From an uncultured Blautia sp. (GTDB taxonomy: Bacteria > Bacillota > Clostridia > Lachnospirales > Lachnospiraceae), in assembly GCA_934424575.1 (NCBI GenBank), contig CAKRXU010000040.1:1-22573 (forward strand): DNA of 22,573 bases, in the 5' to 3' direction. Shown one piece after another: positions 8,060 through 16,052 of the stretch. The notes beneath the pieces are model-generated. The model searched no databases and was not told the origin of the DNA. It saw nothing but the letters and a program-made list of their open reading frames with translations. The stretch's first letter is position 1; each line of letters starts with the position of its first letter. A program made the translations under genes and the position numbers.

Positions 8060-8353
8060 ATGAAGATCACAGGAAAGCGGCCTTCAAGAGAGAAATGTGC
8101 AGAATCCGGCTGGTTTGCAACAGACTATCTTATGGATGCGCCGATAGACAGAGAATTTATTTTAAAGCTGAAATCACTTGGAGGTTTTGTATATCTTGAT
8201 ATGCTGAAACAGCCTTTTTTTAAGATCGAGAATAATTACTATATGATAAAGGGGATAGAAGGAAACGACTATTTCAGGATCGCCGTTCATGGAAAACATG
8301 AAAATGAACTGGCAAAACTGGAAGCATTCATCCTGAATTGCGTGAAAGAATAA
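8060..8353 (+). CDS. Small uncharacterised protein in the isomerase/PLP operon
   Basis: I do not recognise this 97-residue protein. It begins 15 bases after the PLP enzyme stop with AGGGG eight bases before its ATG, so it is very probably translated from the same message. It is soluble, mildly basic at the N-terminus (KITGKRPSREKC), with an aromatic-rich middle (FKIENNYYMIKG, NDYFRIAVHG) suggestive of a small alpha/beta fold. It has only two cysteines (C14 and C94) and no paired CxxC. It does not look like DUF3343 or SirA/YedF, which often sit beside such desulfurases. A promoter for the next gene overlaps its last codons. Confidence 0.75.
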   Translation: MKITGKRPSREKCAESGWFATDYLMDAPIDREFILKLKSLGGFVYLDMLKQPFFKIENNYYMIKGIEGNDYFRIAVHGKHENELAKLEAFILNCVKE

Positions 8354-8366
8354 AATCTGCTATACT
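8338..8366 (+). promoter_or_regulatory. Probable promoter of the AraC-family regulator gene
   Basis: TTGCGT (8338-8343) and TATACT (8361-8366) are separated by 17 bases. The -10 is strong and the -35 is partial, overlapping the end of the small upstream gene. The transcript would start near 8373, within an AACGTTAA motif. Confidence 0.4.
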
Positions 8367-8369
8367 GAG

Positions 8370-8419
8370 AACGTTAAAGAATCGAATTTGGTGTTATCAG
8401 ATTTGACAGAATTAACGTT
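8370..8419. repeat. Inverted pair AACGTTAA / TTAACGTT in the regulator leader
   Basis: AACGTTAA (8370-8377) and TTAACGTT (8412-8419) are exact reverse complements, with their AACGTT cores 44 bases apart. One copy sits at the expected transcription start and the other just before the AGGAGG ribosome site (8426-8431). They may be autoregulatory operator sites. The first also partly resembles a cre box, but the match is incomplete. Confidence 0.35.
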
Positions 8420-8437
8420 ACTTACAGGAGGCAGACG

Positions 8438-9307
8438 ATGAGGCTTGAACGAGATAATATTCCACTTGATAAAGATTTTCCTTTTCAGATTTCAGAGGTA
8501 GTGCTGACCCCGAAGAACAGCAGGCCGGGGACCTGGCACTGGCACAGTTACTTTGAGATCACCTGTGTGCTTGAGGGGAAGGGGAATTATTTTGTCAACG
8601 GACAGGAGTATACGATGGAGAAGGATGATGTGATCATCTTTAACAACGTAGAACCTCATGGGTGGAATCTTATCGGGGATGATATGAAGCTTCTGGTCAT
8701 GATCTTTTCGCCGGAATTTATTGCAGAGAAGATCAGCGTATTTGACACGGAATATCTGAAGCCTTTTGTAGAGCGGGGAAGTAATTTCAAGAACCGTGTC
8801 GGCAGGGAAGATGAAATAAATGCAGATATCCGTGCAGGCATCTGGGAAATTTATAAAGAGTGGAATGATCAGAAAGAAGGTTATCCTCTTATGATCAAGG
8901 CCAATGTATTGCGGATCCTCACCATGCTCATACGTACTTATCAGGATGAAACCAAATCCGGAGAGATGCTCAAGGAGAAAAAGAACGCCATGAAGCGTCT
9001 GGAGCAGGCGTTTGATTACATCGATGCTCATTACTGCGAGAAGATCACACTGGAAGAGGTTGCGTCATCTGTGTATATGAGTGCCAATTATTTTTCATCT
9101 TATTTTCGTAAGGTGACGAATATCAGTTTCAGTGATTATGTAACACGAATGCGTATCAATCATGCCCGTGAACTTCTTCGTGAAGGAAAGAAAAATGTTA
9201 CAGAAATCGCCATGGAATGTGGGTTTAATAATATTTCAAATTTCTATCGACTGTATAAGAAACATGTGGGCAAAACACCCAAGGATGAAAAGAGTAAAAA
9301 TAGTTAA
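8438..9307 (+). CDS. AraC-family transcriptional regulator with cupin sensor domain
   Basis: The product has 289 residues. An N-terminal cupin-type sugar-sensing region (about 25-80) carries the HWHSYFEI motif and a PHGW strand. The C-terminal 100 residues hold the double helix-turn-helix of AraC/XylS proteins (LEEVASSVYMSANYFSSYFRKV, then VTEIAMECGFNNISNFYRLYKKHVGKTP). Such proteins usually activate nearby carbohydrate genes on binding a sugar. AGGAGG lies six bases upstream of the ATG. It sits between the isomerase unit and the GH31 gene and is separated from GH31 by a terminator, so it may control either or both, as well as the methyltransferase with its 21-bp direct repeats. The targets are inference. 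Confidence 0.92.
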   Translation: MRLERDNIPLDKDFPFQISEVVLTPKNSRPGTWHWHSYFEITCVLEGKGNYFVNGQEYTMEKDDVIIFNNVEPHGWNLIGDDMKLLVMIFSPEFIAEKISVFDTEYLKPFVERGSNFKNRVGREDEINADIRAGIWEIYKEWNDQKEGYPLMIKANVLRILTMLIRTYQDETKSGEMLKEKKNAMKRLEQAFDYIDAHYCEKITLEEVASSVYMSANYFSSYFRKVTNISFSDYVTRMRINHARELLREGKKNVTEIAMECGFNNISNFYRLYKKHVGKTPKDEKSKNS

Positions 9308-9345
9308 AAATCAGAATCAGATAAGCCATAGACCGATCATAAACA

Positions 9346-9396
9346 GCCGTGTTAGGATAAAAACAGCAATGTTATATCCTGATACGGCGTTTTTTT
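9346..9396 (+). terminator. Intrinsic terminator between AraC and GH31 genes
   Basis: A 14-bp stem (9346-9359 with 9375-9388, two G-U pairs) encloses a 15-base loop and is followed by a T run at 9390-9396. It ends only 37 bases before the GH31 start codon, leaving no visible room for a separate promoter. Confidence 0.85.
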
Positions 9397-9433
9397 ATGG
9401 GGAACAAAAACTTACAAAAGGAGATTTGGGGAA

Positions 9434-11800
9434 ATGATAAAAACAGACAGATATGTAGAATGTTCAGCAGCAGGCATGAAATATCGCCTGATACCGGTAA
9501 CAGATGAGATCATCCGCTGCGTGATCGCAAAAGATGAAGTAAAAACAGAGCAGGAATCTCTGATCATTGAGAAAAAAGAGTATCCGCAGGTTCCATTTGA
9601 AGCAGCAGAAGCAGACGGAGTAGTTACAGTAAAAACATCAGCAGTGCAGGCAGAATTGAATCTCAAAACAGGAGGGATCACCTGGAAACATGCAGATGGA
9701 AGTGTGTGGCTGGAGCAGAACAAAGCGGATCTCACTAGGATTGATGTCGTACACTATAATACAGGCGGCGAAAAACCGATCATCAACCGTGTAAAGACTG
9801 TAGACGGTGAAAGAAACTTTATCCAGAACCTCAAGGCAGAAAAAGTCAGAGACGGATACCGTGCAAGAGTTTTCTTTGACTGGAAAGAAGACGAGGAGAT
9901 CCATGGACTTGGACAGGCAGAAGAAGGTATTTACAACTACCGTGAACATACACAGTATCTGTATCAGCACAATATGCGTATCCCGATGCCGATGTTTGTA
10001 TCTACCGAAGGATATGGAGTCCTGTTTGACTGCTGTTCACTGATGACTTTTAATGATGAAGGCAGAGAATCCTATCTGTTCCTGGATACGGTAGACCAGA
10101 TCGATTATTATTTCCTCGGTGGAAATACAATGGATGAGATCATTCATGACTACCGTTATCTGACAGGTAAAGCACAGATGCTGCCGAAGTGGGCGTATGG
10201 CTACATCCAGTCCAAAGAGCAGTATTACACAGCAAAAGAACTGGCTGAGATCGTGCGTCATTACAGAGAGATCGGTGTTCCGATCGATTGTGTCGTTCAG
10301 GACTGGAATACCTGGGAACCAGGCAACTGGGGAGAAAAGATCCTCGACAAAGAACGCTACGGTGACAACAAAGAATGCATGGAAGAAATCAACAAAATGC
10401 ATGCACACAGCATGGTCTCTGTATGGCCGAACATGAATGCGGGCGGCAAAAACCATCAGGAATTTTTTGACGCAGGCTATCTGCTTTATGACTATGCAAC
10501 CTACAATGCTTTTGATGAAAAAGCCCGTGAAATGTACTGGAAACAGGCAAAAGAAGGACTTTTTGATGAAGGATTTGAATCCTGGTGGTGCGATTCCACA
10601 GAGCCTTTCTCCGGTCCTGACTGGAATGGCGGCGTGAAGAGAGAGCCATGGGAGAGATATGAACTTGTCGGCGGCGAGCACAAAAAATATCTGGATCCGG
10701 CTGTTGCCAATGCGTTTGCACTGATGCATGCAAAGGGAATCTATGAAAACCAGAGAAAAGACACTGAAGACAAACGTGTCCTCAACCTGACCCGTTCCGG
10801 TTATGCATCCGGACAGAAATATGCAGCAATGCTGTGGTCTGGCGATACCTGTGCTTCCTGGGACAACTTCAAGATCCAGATCGTAGAAGGCTTGAATATG
10901 GGATTGAGTGGTTATCCGTACTGGACACTGGATATCGGTGCGTTCTTTACAGTTGCTGATAAATGGCAGAATCGTGGCTGTGGCTGCAACACAGATCCGG
11001 AGCCGAAGTGGTTCTGGCAGGGCAAATACAATGAAGGTGTGAAGGACAAAGGATACTGCGAGCTTTATACCAGATGGCTTGAGATGGGAACTTTCCTTCC
11101 GATGTTCCGCTCTCACGGAACAGATACTCCGAGAGAAATCTGGAACTTCGGTGACAAAGGAACGATGTTCTATGATGCAATTGAGAAATCTATTAAGCTG
11201 AGATACCATCTGATGCCGTATATCTATTCTCTTGCAGGAGCTGTTCACTTCAACGACTATACGATCATGAGAAGCCTTCTGTTTGATTTCCCGCAGGATA
11301 AGACTGCAAGAAAGATTGAGAATGAGTTTATGTTCGGACCGTCACTTCTGATCTGTGCAGTTACAGAGCCAATGTACTACGGTCCGGAAAGCACAGAACT
11401 TGACCGTGAAAAAACATGGGAATGTTATCTCCCACAGGGAGCTGACTGGTATGATTACTGGACCGGCAAGAAATATGAAGGCGGTCAGTATGTAACTGTA
11501 GATGCGCCGATCGACCAGATGCCGATCTTTGTAAAAGCAGGAAGCATTCTTCCGGTTGCAGACGGACTTACTTATGCATCTCAGAAACCGGAAGGACCGG
11601 TGAAACTGATGGTTTACCCGGGAGCAGATGCAGAATTTACTCTTTATGAAGATGAGGGAAATAACTATAATTTTGAGAAAGGTGCATACGCAACCACAAA
11701 ACTGATCTGGAATGACCAGAAAGGTGAACTGACTGTAGAAGAAAGACAGGGAAGCTTTGATGGTATGGAAGATATTTCTTATGAGGAAGTCATCATTTGA
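9434..11800 (+). CDS. Glycoside hydrolase family 31 alpha-glycosidase (alpha-xylosidase/alpha-glucosidase type)
   Basis: This 788-residue protein has no signal peptide and is presumably cytosolic. After an N-terminal beta-sandwich (about 1-245) comes the GH31 barrel, with YGYIQSKEQY at 255-264, the nucleophile D387 in WWCDSTEPF and the general acid D471 in LWSGDTCASWDN. These are followed by LSGYPYWTLDIG and C-terminal beta domains ending near 788. GH31 enzymes hydrolyse alpha-linked glucose, xylose or galactose units with retention of configuration. The exact substrate cannot be read from the motifs; alpha-xyloside and alpha-glucoside are both possible. It starts at ATG 9434 with AAGGAG about ten bases upstream. 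Its last codons overlap the convergent response-regulator gene by eight bases. The sugar importer at 14689-17863 is a plausible supplier of substrate. Confidence 0.93.
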   Translation: MIKTDRYVECSAAGMKYRLIPVTDEIIRCVIAKDEVKTEQESLIIEKKEYPQVPFEAAEADGVVTVKTSAVQAELNLKTGGITWKHADGSVWLEQNKADLTRIDVVHYNTGGEKPIINRVKTVDGERNFIQNLKAEKVRDGYRARVFFDWKEDEEIHGLGQAEEGIYNYREHTQYLYQHNMRIPMPMFVSTEGYGVLFDCCSLMTFNDEGRESYLFLDTVDQIDYYFLGGNTMDEIIHDYRYLTGKAQMLPKWAYGYIQSKEQYYTAKELAEIVRHYREIGVPIDCVVQDWNTWEPGNWGEKILDKERYGDNKECMEEINKMHAHSMVSVWPNMNAGGKNHQEFFDAGYLLYDYATYNAFDEKAREMYWKQAKEGLFDEGFESWWCDSTEPFSGPDWNGGVKREPWERYELVGGEHKKYLDPAVANAFALMHAKGIYENQRKDTEDKRVLNLTRSGYASGQKYAAMLWSGDTCASWDNFKIQIVEGLNMGLSGYPYWTLDIGAFFTVADKWQNRGCGCNTDPEPKWFWQGKYNEGVKDKGYCELYTRWLEMGTFLPMFRSHGTDTPREIWNFGDKGTMFYDAIEKSIKLRYHLMPYIYSLAGAVHFNDYTIMRSLLFDFPQDKTARKIENEFMFGPSLLICAVTEPMYYGPESTELDREKTWECYLPQGADWYDYWTGKKYEGGQYVTVDAPIDQMPIFVKAGSILPVADGLTYASQKPEGPVKLMVYPGADAEFTLYEDEGNNYNFEKGAYATTKLIWNDQKGELTVEERQGSFDGMEDISYEEVII

Positions 11801-11815
11801 TGGCTTCCTCTTTTT
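11783..11815 (+). terminator. Terminator embedded in the overlapping 3' ends of GH31 and the response regulator
   Basis: The 13-base arm at 11783-11795 pairs with 11798-11810 (one T-G pair) and is followed by TTTTT (11811-11815). The hairpin contains the GH31 stop (TGA, 11798-11800) and, on the other strand, the last codons and stop of the response regulator (11793-11795). The T run serves rightward transcription only. Confidence 0.8.
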
Positions 11816-12557
11816 CATCGCGATATTCCAGCGGGCTCTTGCCGGTATGTTTCTTGAAGATACGGCTGAAATATCCCTGGTCATGATAACCGCACATTTC
11901 TCCGATCTGACGGACAGAAAGCGAAGGCTCATTGAGAAGCAGCTTCTGTGCATGATGCATCCTCAGATTGGTCAGATATTTGGTCGGTGTACAGTCATAT
12001 GCCTGGCAGAAGATCTTTGTCAGATAACCGGGACTGTAATTCATATTGTCTGCGATCAGGTTCAGATTGATATCGTCACTGTAGTTTTTTATAATAAAAT
12101 CCCGCAGAACAGAAGCAATCTGAGAGGGAGTCATGGAAGCGGTTCCTGCATTAAAGACAGCTTCGTAATCCTTCTTGGCGATCTGAAATTCACGTTTGAT
12201 CTTTTGCAGGGCATCATGGAGCTCATCGGGATCCACTGGTTTCAGCAGGTAGTCAGAGACTTTGAGAGTAATAGCTTTCTTGGCATATTCAAAGTCTGAA
12301 AACCCGCTTGTGATAATAAATTTAGTGAAAGGGAACTGACTTCTTACTTTGGTAAGCAGGGCAATCCCATCCATAACAGGCATACGGATATCCGTTATGA
12401 CAAGATCAGGAGTAAGCTTTTCCACCAGTGCAAATGCCTGCTCGCCTGTCTGGGCAGTACCTGTAACCTGAAAATCCGGGTCCGCTTTCTGGATTTTCTG
12501 GATAAGGTTATTTAAAAGAAGTTCTTCGTCCTCCGCAACGACTACTGTGTATTTCAT
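11793..12557 (-). CDS. YesN-type response regulator (receiver + AraC HTH)
   Basis: The product has 254 residues. An N-terminal receiver domain has acidic pocket E9/D10 (AEDEE), phosphoacceptor D56 in LVITDIRMP and the conserved lysine in YLLKPVD. A C-terminal AraC-type DNA-binding domain includes LNLIADNMNYSPGYLTKIFCQ and VRQIGEMCGYHDQGYFSRIFKKHTGKSP. The class controls carbohydrate uptake genes in Firmicutes. It starts 18 bases after the kinase stop with AAAGGA before the ATG, so the pair is an operon. The likely target is the divergent sugar ABC operon, whose upstream region has three copies of a 13-bp motif. Confidence 0.93.
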   Translation of the reverse strand: MKYTVVVAEDEELLLNNLIQKIQKADPDFQVTGTAQTGEQAFALVEKLTPDLVITDIRMPVMDGIALLTKVRSQFPFTKFIITSGFSDFEYAKKAITLKVSDYLLKPVDPDELHDALQKIKREFQIAKKDYEAVFNAGTASMTPSQIASVLRDFIIKNYSDDINLNLIADNMNYSPGYLTKIFCQAYDCTPTKYLTNLRMHHAQKLLLNEPSLSVRQIGEMCGYHDQGYFSRIFKKHTGKSPLEYRDEKEEAIK

Positions 12558-12575
12558 GATAGTTCCTTTCTCTTA

Positions 12576-14387
12576 TTAATACTGAGTTGTTTCTTGACCC
12601 TCTGATATATAACGTCCTATGGATACAATTCCGTGTCCGTCCTCGGTGTTTCCATATTCAAAAATGATTTTGCCGTTGCAGAAAATCTTCCATCTGAGAT
12701 AAACATTTACAGTTCCCAGACCGTTGATCTTGAGTTCAGGAAGACCTGGATTCTGGTCTGCTTTGGCAAGATTCTGTGCGATCTTCTGACATGCTTCCTC
12801 AGAAAATCCGGGACCGTTATCTGTGACGGTGATCTTCCAGTAGTTTTCCGCGATAACACTGCTGACGGAGATCGTCCATGGTGGTGCACAGTTGGAACCA
12901 TATTTGATAGCATTTTCTACGAGTGGCTGGATCAGCAGCTTGGGAACCTCCTCAGAAAGAAGGCTTTCATCTACATCAATATTGTAGTTCAGACTGGACT
13001 GATAACGGACTTTCATACAGTACAGATATTTCTGAACATAATCCAGCTCATCGGCAAGAGATACGGTCGTGCTGCCTGTATCTGTAATATAGCGCATGAT
13101 CAGAGAAAGATTCCGGCACATTTTGGCAACTGTGTCATTATCACCGTTTTCCGCGAGAACCATGATACTTGACAGTGAGTTGTAATAAAAATGCGGGTTG
13201 ATCTGTGTCTGCAGAGCCATATTTCGGGCGTGCATTTCCTGTTCTTTTGCCTGTGTGAGTTTTACCATGGAATCCTTCAGATTATCGCTCATAAACTGAA
13301 ATGCCTGGTAAAGTTCCTCAAGTTCATTGACAGAGACAGGATAGGAAGTGACCTTTTCCTGACCAAGAGTGTCCAGTTCCATTCGCTGAATGATATGTTT
13401 CAGATGCTTGACCGGTTTGACAACAGAACGGGACAGCCTGTATGAAACAATAACAGAAGCCAGAAGAAAAGCAGCAACAACTGCCAGAAGGATCTGGAGC
13501 ATCTGATATACCGGTGCAAGTATGGCTGATTTTGACTGAACCGTGAGGTAAGTAAATCCAGTGTAGCCGGAGTCAATTCTTGCCGCATATTCGTCCTGGC
13601 CGGTCAGAGGGCTGGTAAGCCTGGAAGAAGTCTGAGATGAATCTGTCAATGTGTAATAGTCCTGGAGTTTGGAACTTTCACTGTCTGAAATATCGTAAGG
13701 ATAGATCAGATCACCATCCTGATTAAATACATATACACTGGCTGCATCATCATGATTTTTCTTCTCGTAGGAAATGATACTTTTAAAAATGGATTTGCAC
13801 TGTTTGGCTGTTTCAATTACGCCTACACTGCGGCGGTACTGATTTGTGAAAGAGCGGTAGACAGAGATCATCCACTGAGAATATTTCGCCGACTTGGAAT
13901 ATTCATAGGTAAGATAGGGATTGGTGATTACTTTTCTGCCATCTGCTTCCCGGGCTTTCTGCAGCCATTCGGTGCGAGAATCGTCCGTTTTTTTTACCAT
14001 GGTGGAAAGTCCTGCCTGAAGTACATATCCGGAAAAATCGTACAGATTCACCTGATCAGCTTTTAATTCAGTTCCGCTGAGAGAAATAAAAAGATCAGAC
14101 ATATCGGAGAGCATACTGTCAGAGATATTGAGATCAAATTTCTGATCGAGGATACTCTTGGACATATTACTGTAGTTGATATTGACGGATACTGTGTCCA
14201 GGTCAAGGATAGCAGAGTCTACCTGTGTTTTGAAACTGGAATTCAGGGTGTTCATGGCACTGATCTGACTTTCCTTCAGTCGTCCTGATACAAAGAGATA
14301 AAAAAATGCTGCAAAAGCAAACAGGATCAGACTTGCCATTCCGAGATAGGCGATAAAAAGTTTAGACTGTAAGCTGCGTTGTTTCAT
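12576..14387 (-). CDS. YesM-type sensor histidine kinase (His_kinase/HATPase_c)
   Basis: This 603-residue membrane kinase has transmembrane helices at about 10-33 and 296-316 that frame an extracellular sensor domain of some 260 residues. A HAMP-like region follows (SRSVVKPVKHLKHII). The catalytic core carries the phosphoacceptor H399 in QINPHFYYN, an N-box (QPLVENAIKYG) and a G-box (DNGPGF, then NGLGTVNVYLR). This is the LytS/YesM architecture that phosphorylates AraC-type regulators. AGGAGG lies seven bases before its ATG. It is divergent from the sugar-binding protein gene, and the binding protein or its sugar is the probable signal; that is inference from the arrangement. Confidence 0.93.
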   Translation of the reverse strand: MKQRSLQSKLFIAYLGMASLILFAFAAFFYLFVSGRLKESQISAMNTLNSSFKTQVDSAILDLDTVSVNINYSNMSKSILDQKFDLNISDSMLSDMSDLFISLSGTELKADQVNLYDFSGYVLQAGLSTMVKKTDDSRTEWLQKAREADGRKVITNPYLTYEYSKSAKYSQWMISVYRSFTNQYRRSVGVIETAKQCKSIFKSIISYEKKNHDDAASVYVFNQDGDLIYPYDISDSESSKLQDYYTLTDSSQTSSRLTSPLTGQDEYAARIDSGYTGFTYLTVQSKSAILAPVYQMLQILLAVVAAFLLASVIVSYRLSRSVVKPVKHLKHIIQRMELDTLGQEKVTSYPVSVNELEELYQAFQFMSDNLKDSMVKLTQAKEQEMHARNMALQTQINPHFYYNSLSSIMVLAENGDNDTVAKMCRNLSLIMRYITDTGSTTVSLADELDYVQKYLYCMKVRYQSSLNYNIDVDESLLSEEVPKLLIQPLVENAIKYGSNCAPPWTISVSSVIAENYWKITVTDNGPGFSEEACQKIAQNLAKADQNPGLPELKINGLGTVNVYLRWKIFCNGKIIFEYGNTEDGHGIVSIGRYISEGQETTQY

Positions 14388-14406
14388 ATATACGCCTCCT
14401 CCTGTA

Positions 14407-14419
14407 AAAAAGTACCAAT
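14407..14419 (+). promoter_or_regulatory. Motif copy 1 (AAAAAGTACCAAT), candidate YesN site
   Basis: This copy differs by one base from the two identical copies at 14473 and 14580. It lies in the leader of the kinase gene, just upstream of its ribosome site. Confidence 0.4.
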
Positions 14420-14454
14420 AGTTTTTCAGGATATGTCAAAAGTATTTCGTCGAA

Positions 14455-14483
14455 ATTATAACATGTTTATGTAAAAAGTACAA
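14455..14483 (-). promoter_or_regulatory. Probable promoter of the kinase/regulator operon
   Basis: On the minus strand TTGTAC (14483-14478) and a perfect TATAAT (14460-14455) are 17 bases apart. The -35 lies within motif copy 2, so whatever binds the motif would compete with or recruit polymerase here. This suggests autoregulation. Confidence 0.6.
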
Positions 14484-14485
14484 AT
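14473..14485 (+). promoter_or_regulatory. Motif copy 2 (AAAAAGTACAAAT), overlapping the kinase -35
   Basis: Identical over 13 bases to the copy at 14580-14592. Its GTACAA is the complement of the kinase -35 hexamer. The whole 301-base gap between the kinase and the sugar-binding protein holds no gene. Confidence 0.5.
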
Positions 14486-14579
14486 GACAAAAAGCGAAAC
14501 TGGTAAAAATAGTCAAAAATATACATTATAAATTGTGCAACCTAGTAGAGCGATGTGAAAATAGCATACAAAAATGTGA

Positions 14580-14592
14580 AAAAAGTACAAAT
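14580..14592 (+). promoter_or_regulatory. Motif copy 3 (AAAAAGTACAAAT), upstream of the sugar ABC operon
   Basis: An exact repeat of copy 2, about 97 bases before the binding-protein ATG, where an activator site would be expected. No convincing sigma-70 -35/-10 pair is seen between it and the gene (GATAAA at 14632-14637 is a possible -10), which fits an activator-dependent promoter. Confidence 0.5.
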
Positions 14593-14688
14593 ACAGAATG
14601 GCTTTGTCCATGGATAAAAAACACAGTTACTGATAAACTTATTTCATCAAGGACGTGACAAAAACAAATTAAAAGGAGGAAGTTTTTT

Positions 14689-16014
14689 ATGTTGAGAAAG
14701 AGATTTTGGGCAGTTGCATGTGCAACAGCAATGGTAGCATCTATGACAGCAGGTCTTAGCGTGAATGTATTTGCAGCAGATGATACCAAAGATTTTGCAG
14801 GAGAGGAATTAAGCATTCTGGTATCCGCAGGCTGGATGGATAACCGTTATGATGAGACACTGGAGCGTTTCGAGGATACATACGATGTAACCGTTGACCT
14901 TCAGACAATCCCGGCAGATCAGTATTCTGATCTTCTTCAGTCAAAACTGGCAACAGATTCCTGTGCGGATGTTTTCTGGATCCAGTCCAATCCATTTGCA
15001 ATTGAATCAACTATCGTTGACCCGGAGAAATACTGTATCGATTTTACAGGAGCTGACTGGGAAAACCTTATGCCGGAAACAAGAAAAGCATCCTGCACAT
15101 ACAATGATAAATTATACGGACTTCAGGTTTGGAACAATTCTCCGGAGTACGTAATGCTTTACAACAAAACTCTGTTTGAAGAAAATGGCTGGGAAGTTCC
15201 AACCACATATGCAGAACTCAAAGACCTTTGCGCAAAGATCGCAGATACAGGAATCACTCCATGGTTCATGCCAGGAGCAGACGGATGGCAGCATCAGCTC
15301 GCATTCTTCCAGATCGGTGGAGTTTATGAAGAAGCAACACCAGGACTGTACGATGCTCTGAATACAAACCAGGCAACATTTGCTGATAATGAAAAAATGC
15401 TTGAAGTTTTGAACGAGTTCAAAGAACTCTCTGATGCAGGCTACTTCGGAGAAGACTGGATCGGAACAGACAGCACAAACATGTCAAATGAATTTGGCGA
15501 TAGAACATGTGCAATGGCAATGGCAAACTCCAGTTACATCAAACAGATCAAAGATGACACAGGTTCCGAAGATGAATATGGAATGTTCCTGATTCCTCTT
15601 GGAGACAATACCTGGTATCCAACCAGCCCGGCTGGTCCGACAATGTTCGGATACAAAGGAACAGAGCATGAAGACCTTGTAAGAGAATTCTTCAACTTCG
15701 TAACAACAACAGAAAGTCTTCAGGAAATCCTTGACAACTCACCGGCTTACACAAACCTTGATGTAAACGATGACAATCTGGAACAGCACTGGCTGCCAGA
15801 AGAGGAAGAGTTCCTTGAGACTGTAGACAAAGACAAAATGAGCGTATCTGTACTTCAGAATGGTACAAAATATACAAACGACTACTGGATGCAGTTTGGA
15901 CAGGATATGATCGCATTCTGCCAGGGTGAAATGGAAGCAAACGATGTTCTTGCAAACATGGATACCAACCGTGCAGAAGCAGCAAAAACTGTCGGAGATG
16001 AAAACTGGGAATAA
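14689..16014 (+). CDS. Sugar ABC transporter extracellular substrate-binding protein (CUT1 type)
   Basis: The product has 441 residues. The N-terminus is a signal peptide: positive MLRKR, a hydrophobic stretch, and a cleavage-like VFA-AD near residues 28-31. A family 1 extracellular solute-binding fold follows (ELSILVSAGWMDNRYDE; DVFWIQSN; NDKLYGLQVWNN; then WMQFGQDMIAFCQGEMEANDVL). There is no lipobox cysteine after the hydrophobic core, unusual for a Gram-positive binding protein, which is normally a lipoprotein. A strong AGGAGG precedes the ATG. It heads the operon with two permeases, and a stem-loop just after it probably raises its message level over theirs. It delivers an oligosaccharide or glycoside to the permeases; the ligand is unknown. 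Confidence 0.92.
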   Translation: MLRKRFWAVACATAMVASMTAGLSVNVFAADDTKDFAGEELSILVSAGWMDNRYDETLERFEDTYDVTVDLQTIPADQYSDLLQSKLATDSCADVFWIQSNPFAIESTIVDPEKYCIDFTGADWENLMPETRKASCTYNDKLYGLQVWNNSPEYVMLYNKTLFEENGWEVPTTYAELKDLCAKIADTGITPWFMPGADGWQHQLAFFQIGGVYEEATPGLYDALNTNQATFADNEKMLEVLNEFKELSDAGYFGEDWIGTDSTNMSNEFGDRTCAMAMANSSYIKQIKDDTGSEDEYGMFLIPLGDNTWYPTSPAGPTMFGYKGTEHEDLVREFFNFVTTTESLQEILDNSPAYTNLDVNDDNLEQHWLPEEEEFLETVDKDKMSVSVLQNGTKYTNDYWMQFGQDMIAFCQGEMEANDVLANMDTNRAEAAKTVGDENWE

Positions 16015-16052
16015 ATTTCAGATAAAAACGTTGTGAAATAAGGGTAATTCTT

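Noticed and set aside
8060..8353. DUF3343 or SirA-like selenium/sulfur partner of the PLP enzyme
   Set aside because: Length and cysteine pattern do not fit: only C14 and C94 are present and the typical motifs are missing. Left as unknown.
8370..8383. Catabolite-repression cre box at TGAGAACGTTAAAG-like sequence
   Set aside because: The left half fits but the final CA is missing, so it is recorded only as part of an inverted pair.
10037..11248. 403-codon open frame antisense to the GH31 gene
   Set aside because: It lies wholly inside the well-supported GH31 gene, has no ribosome site or recognisable domain, and its Cys/His/Phe-rich composition is typical of a reverse-strand shadow.
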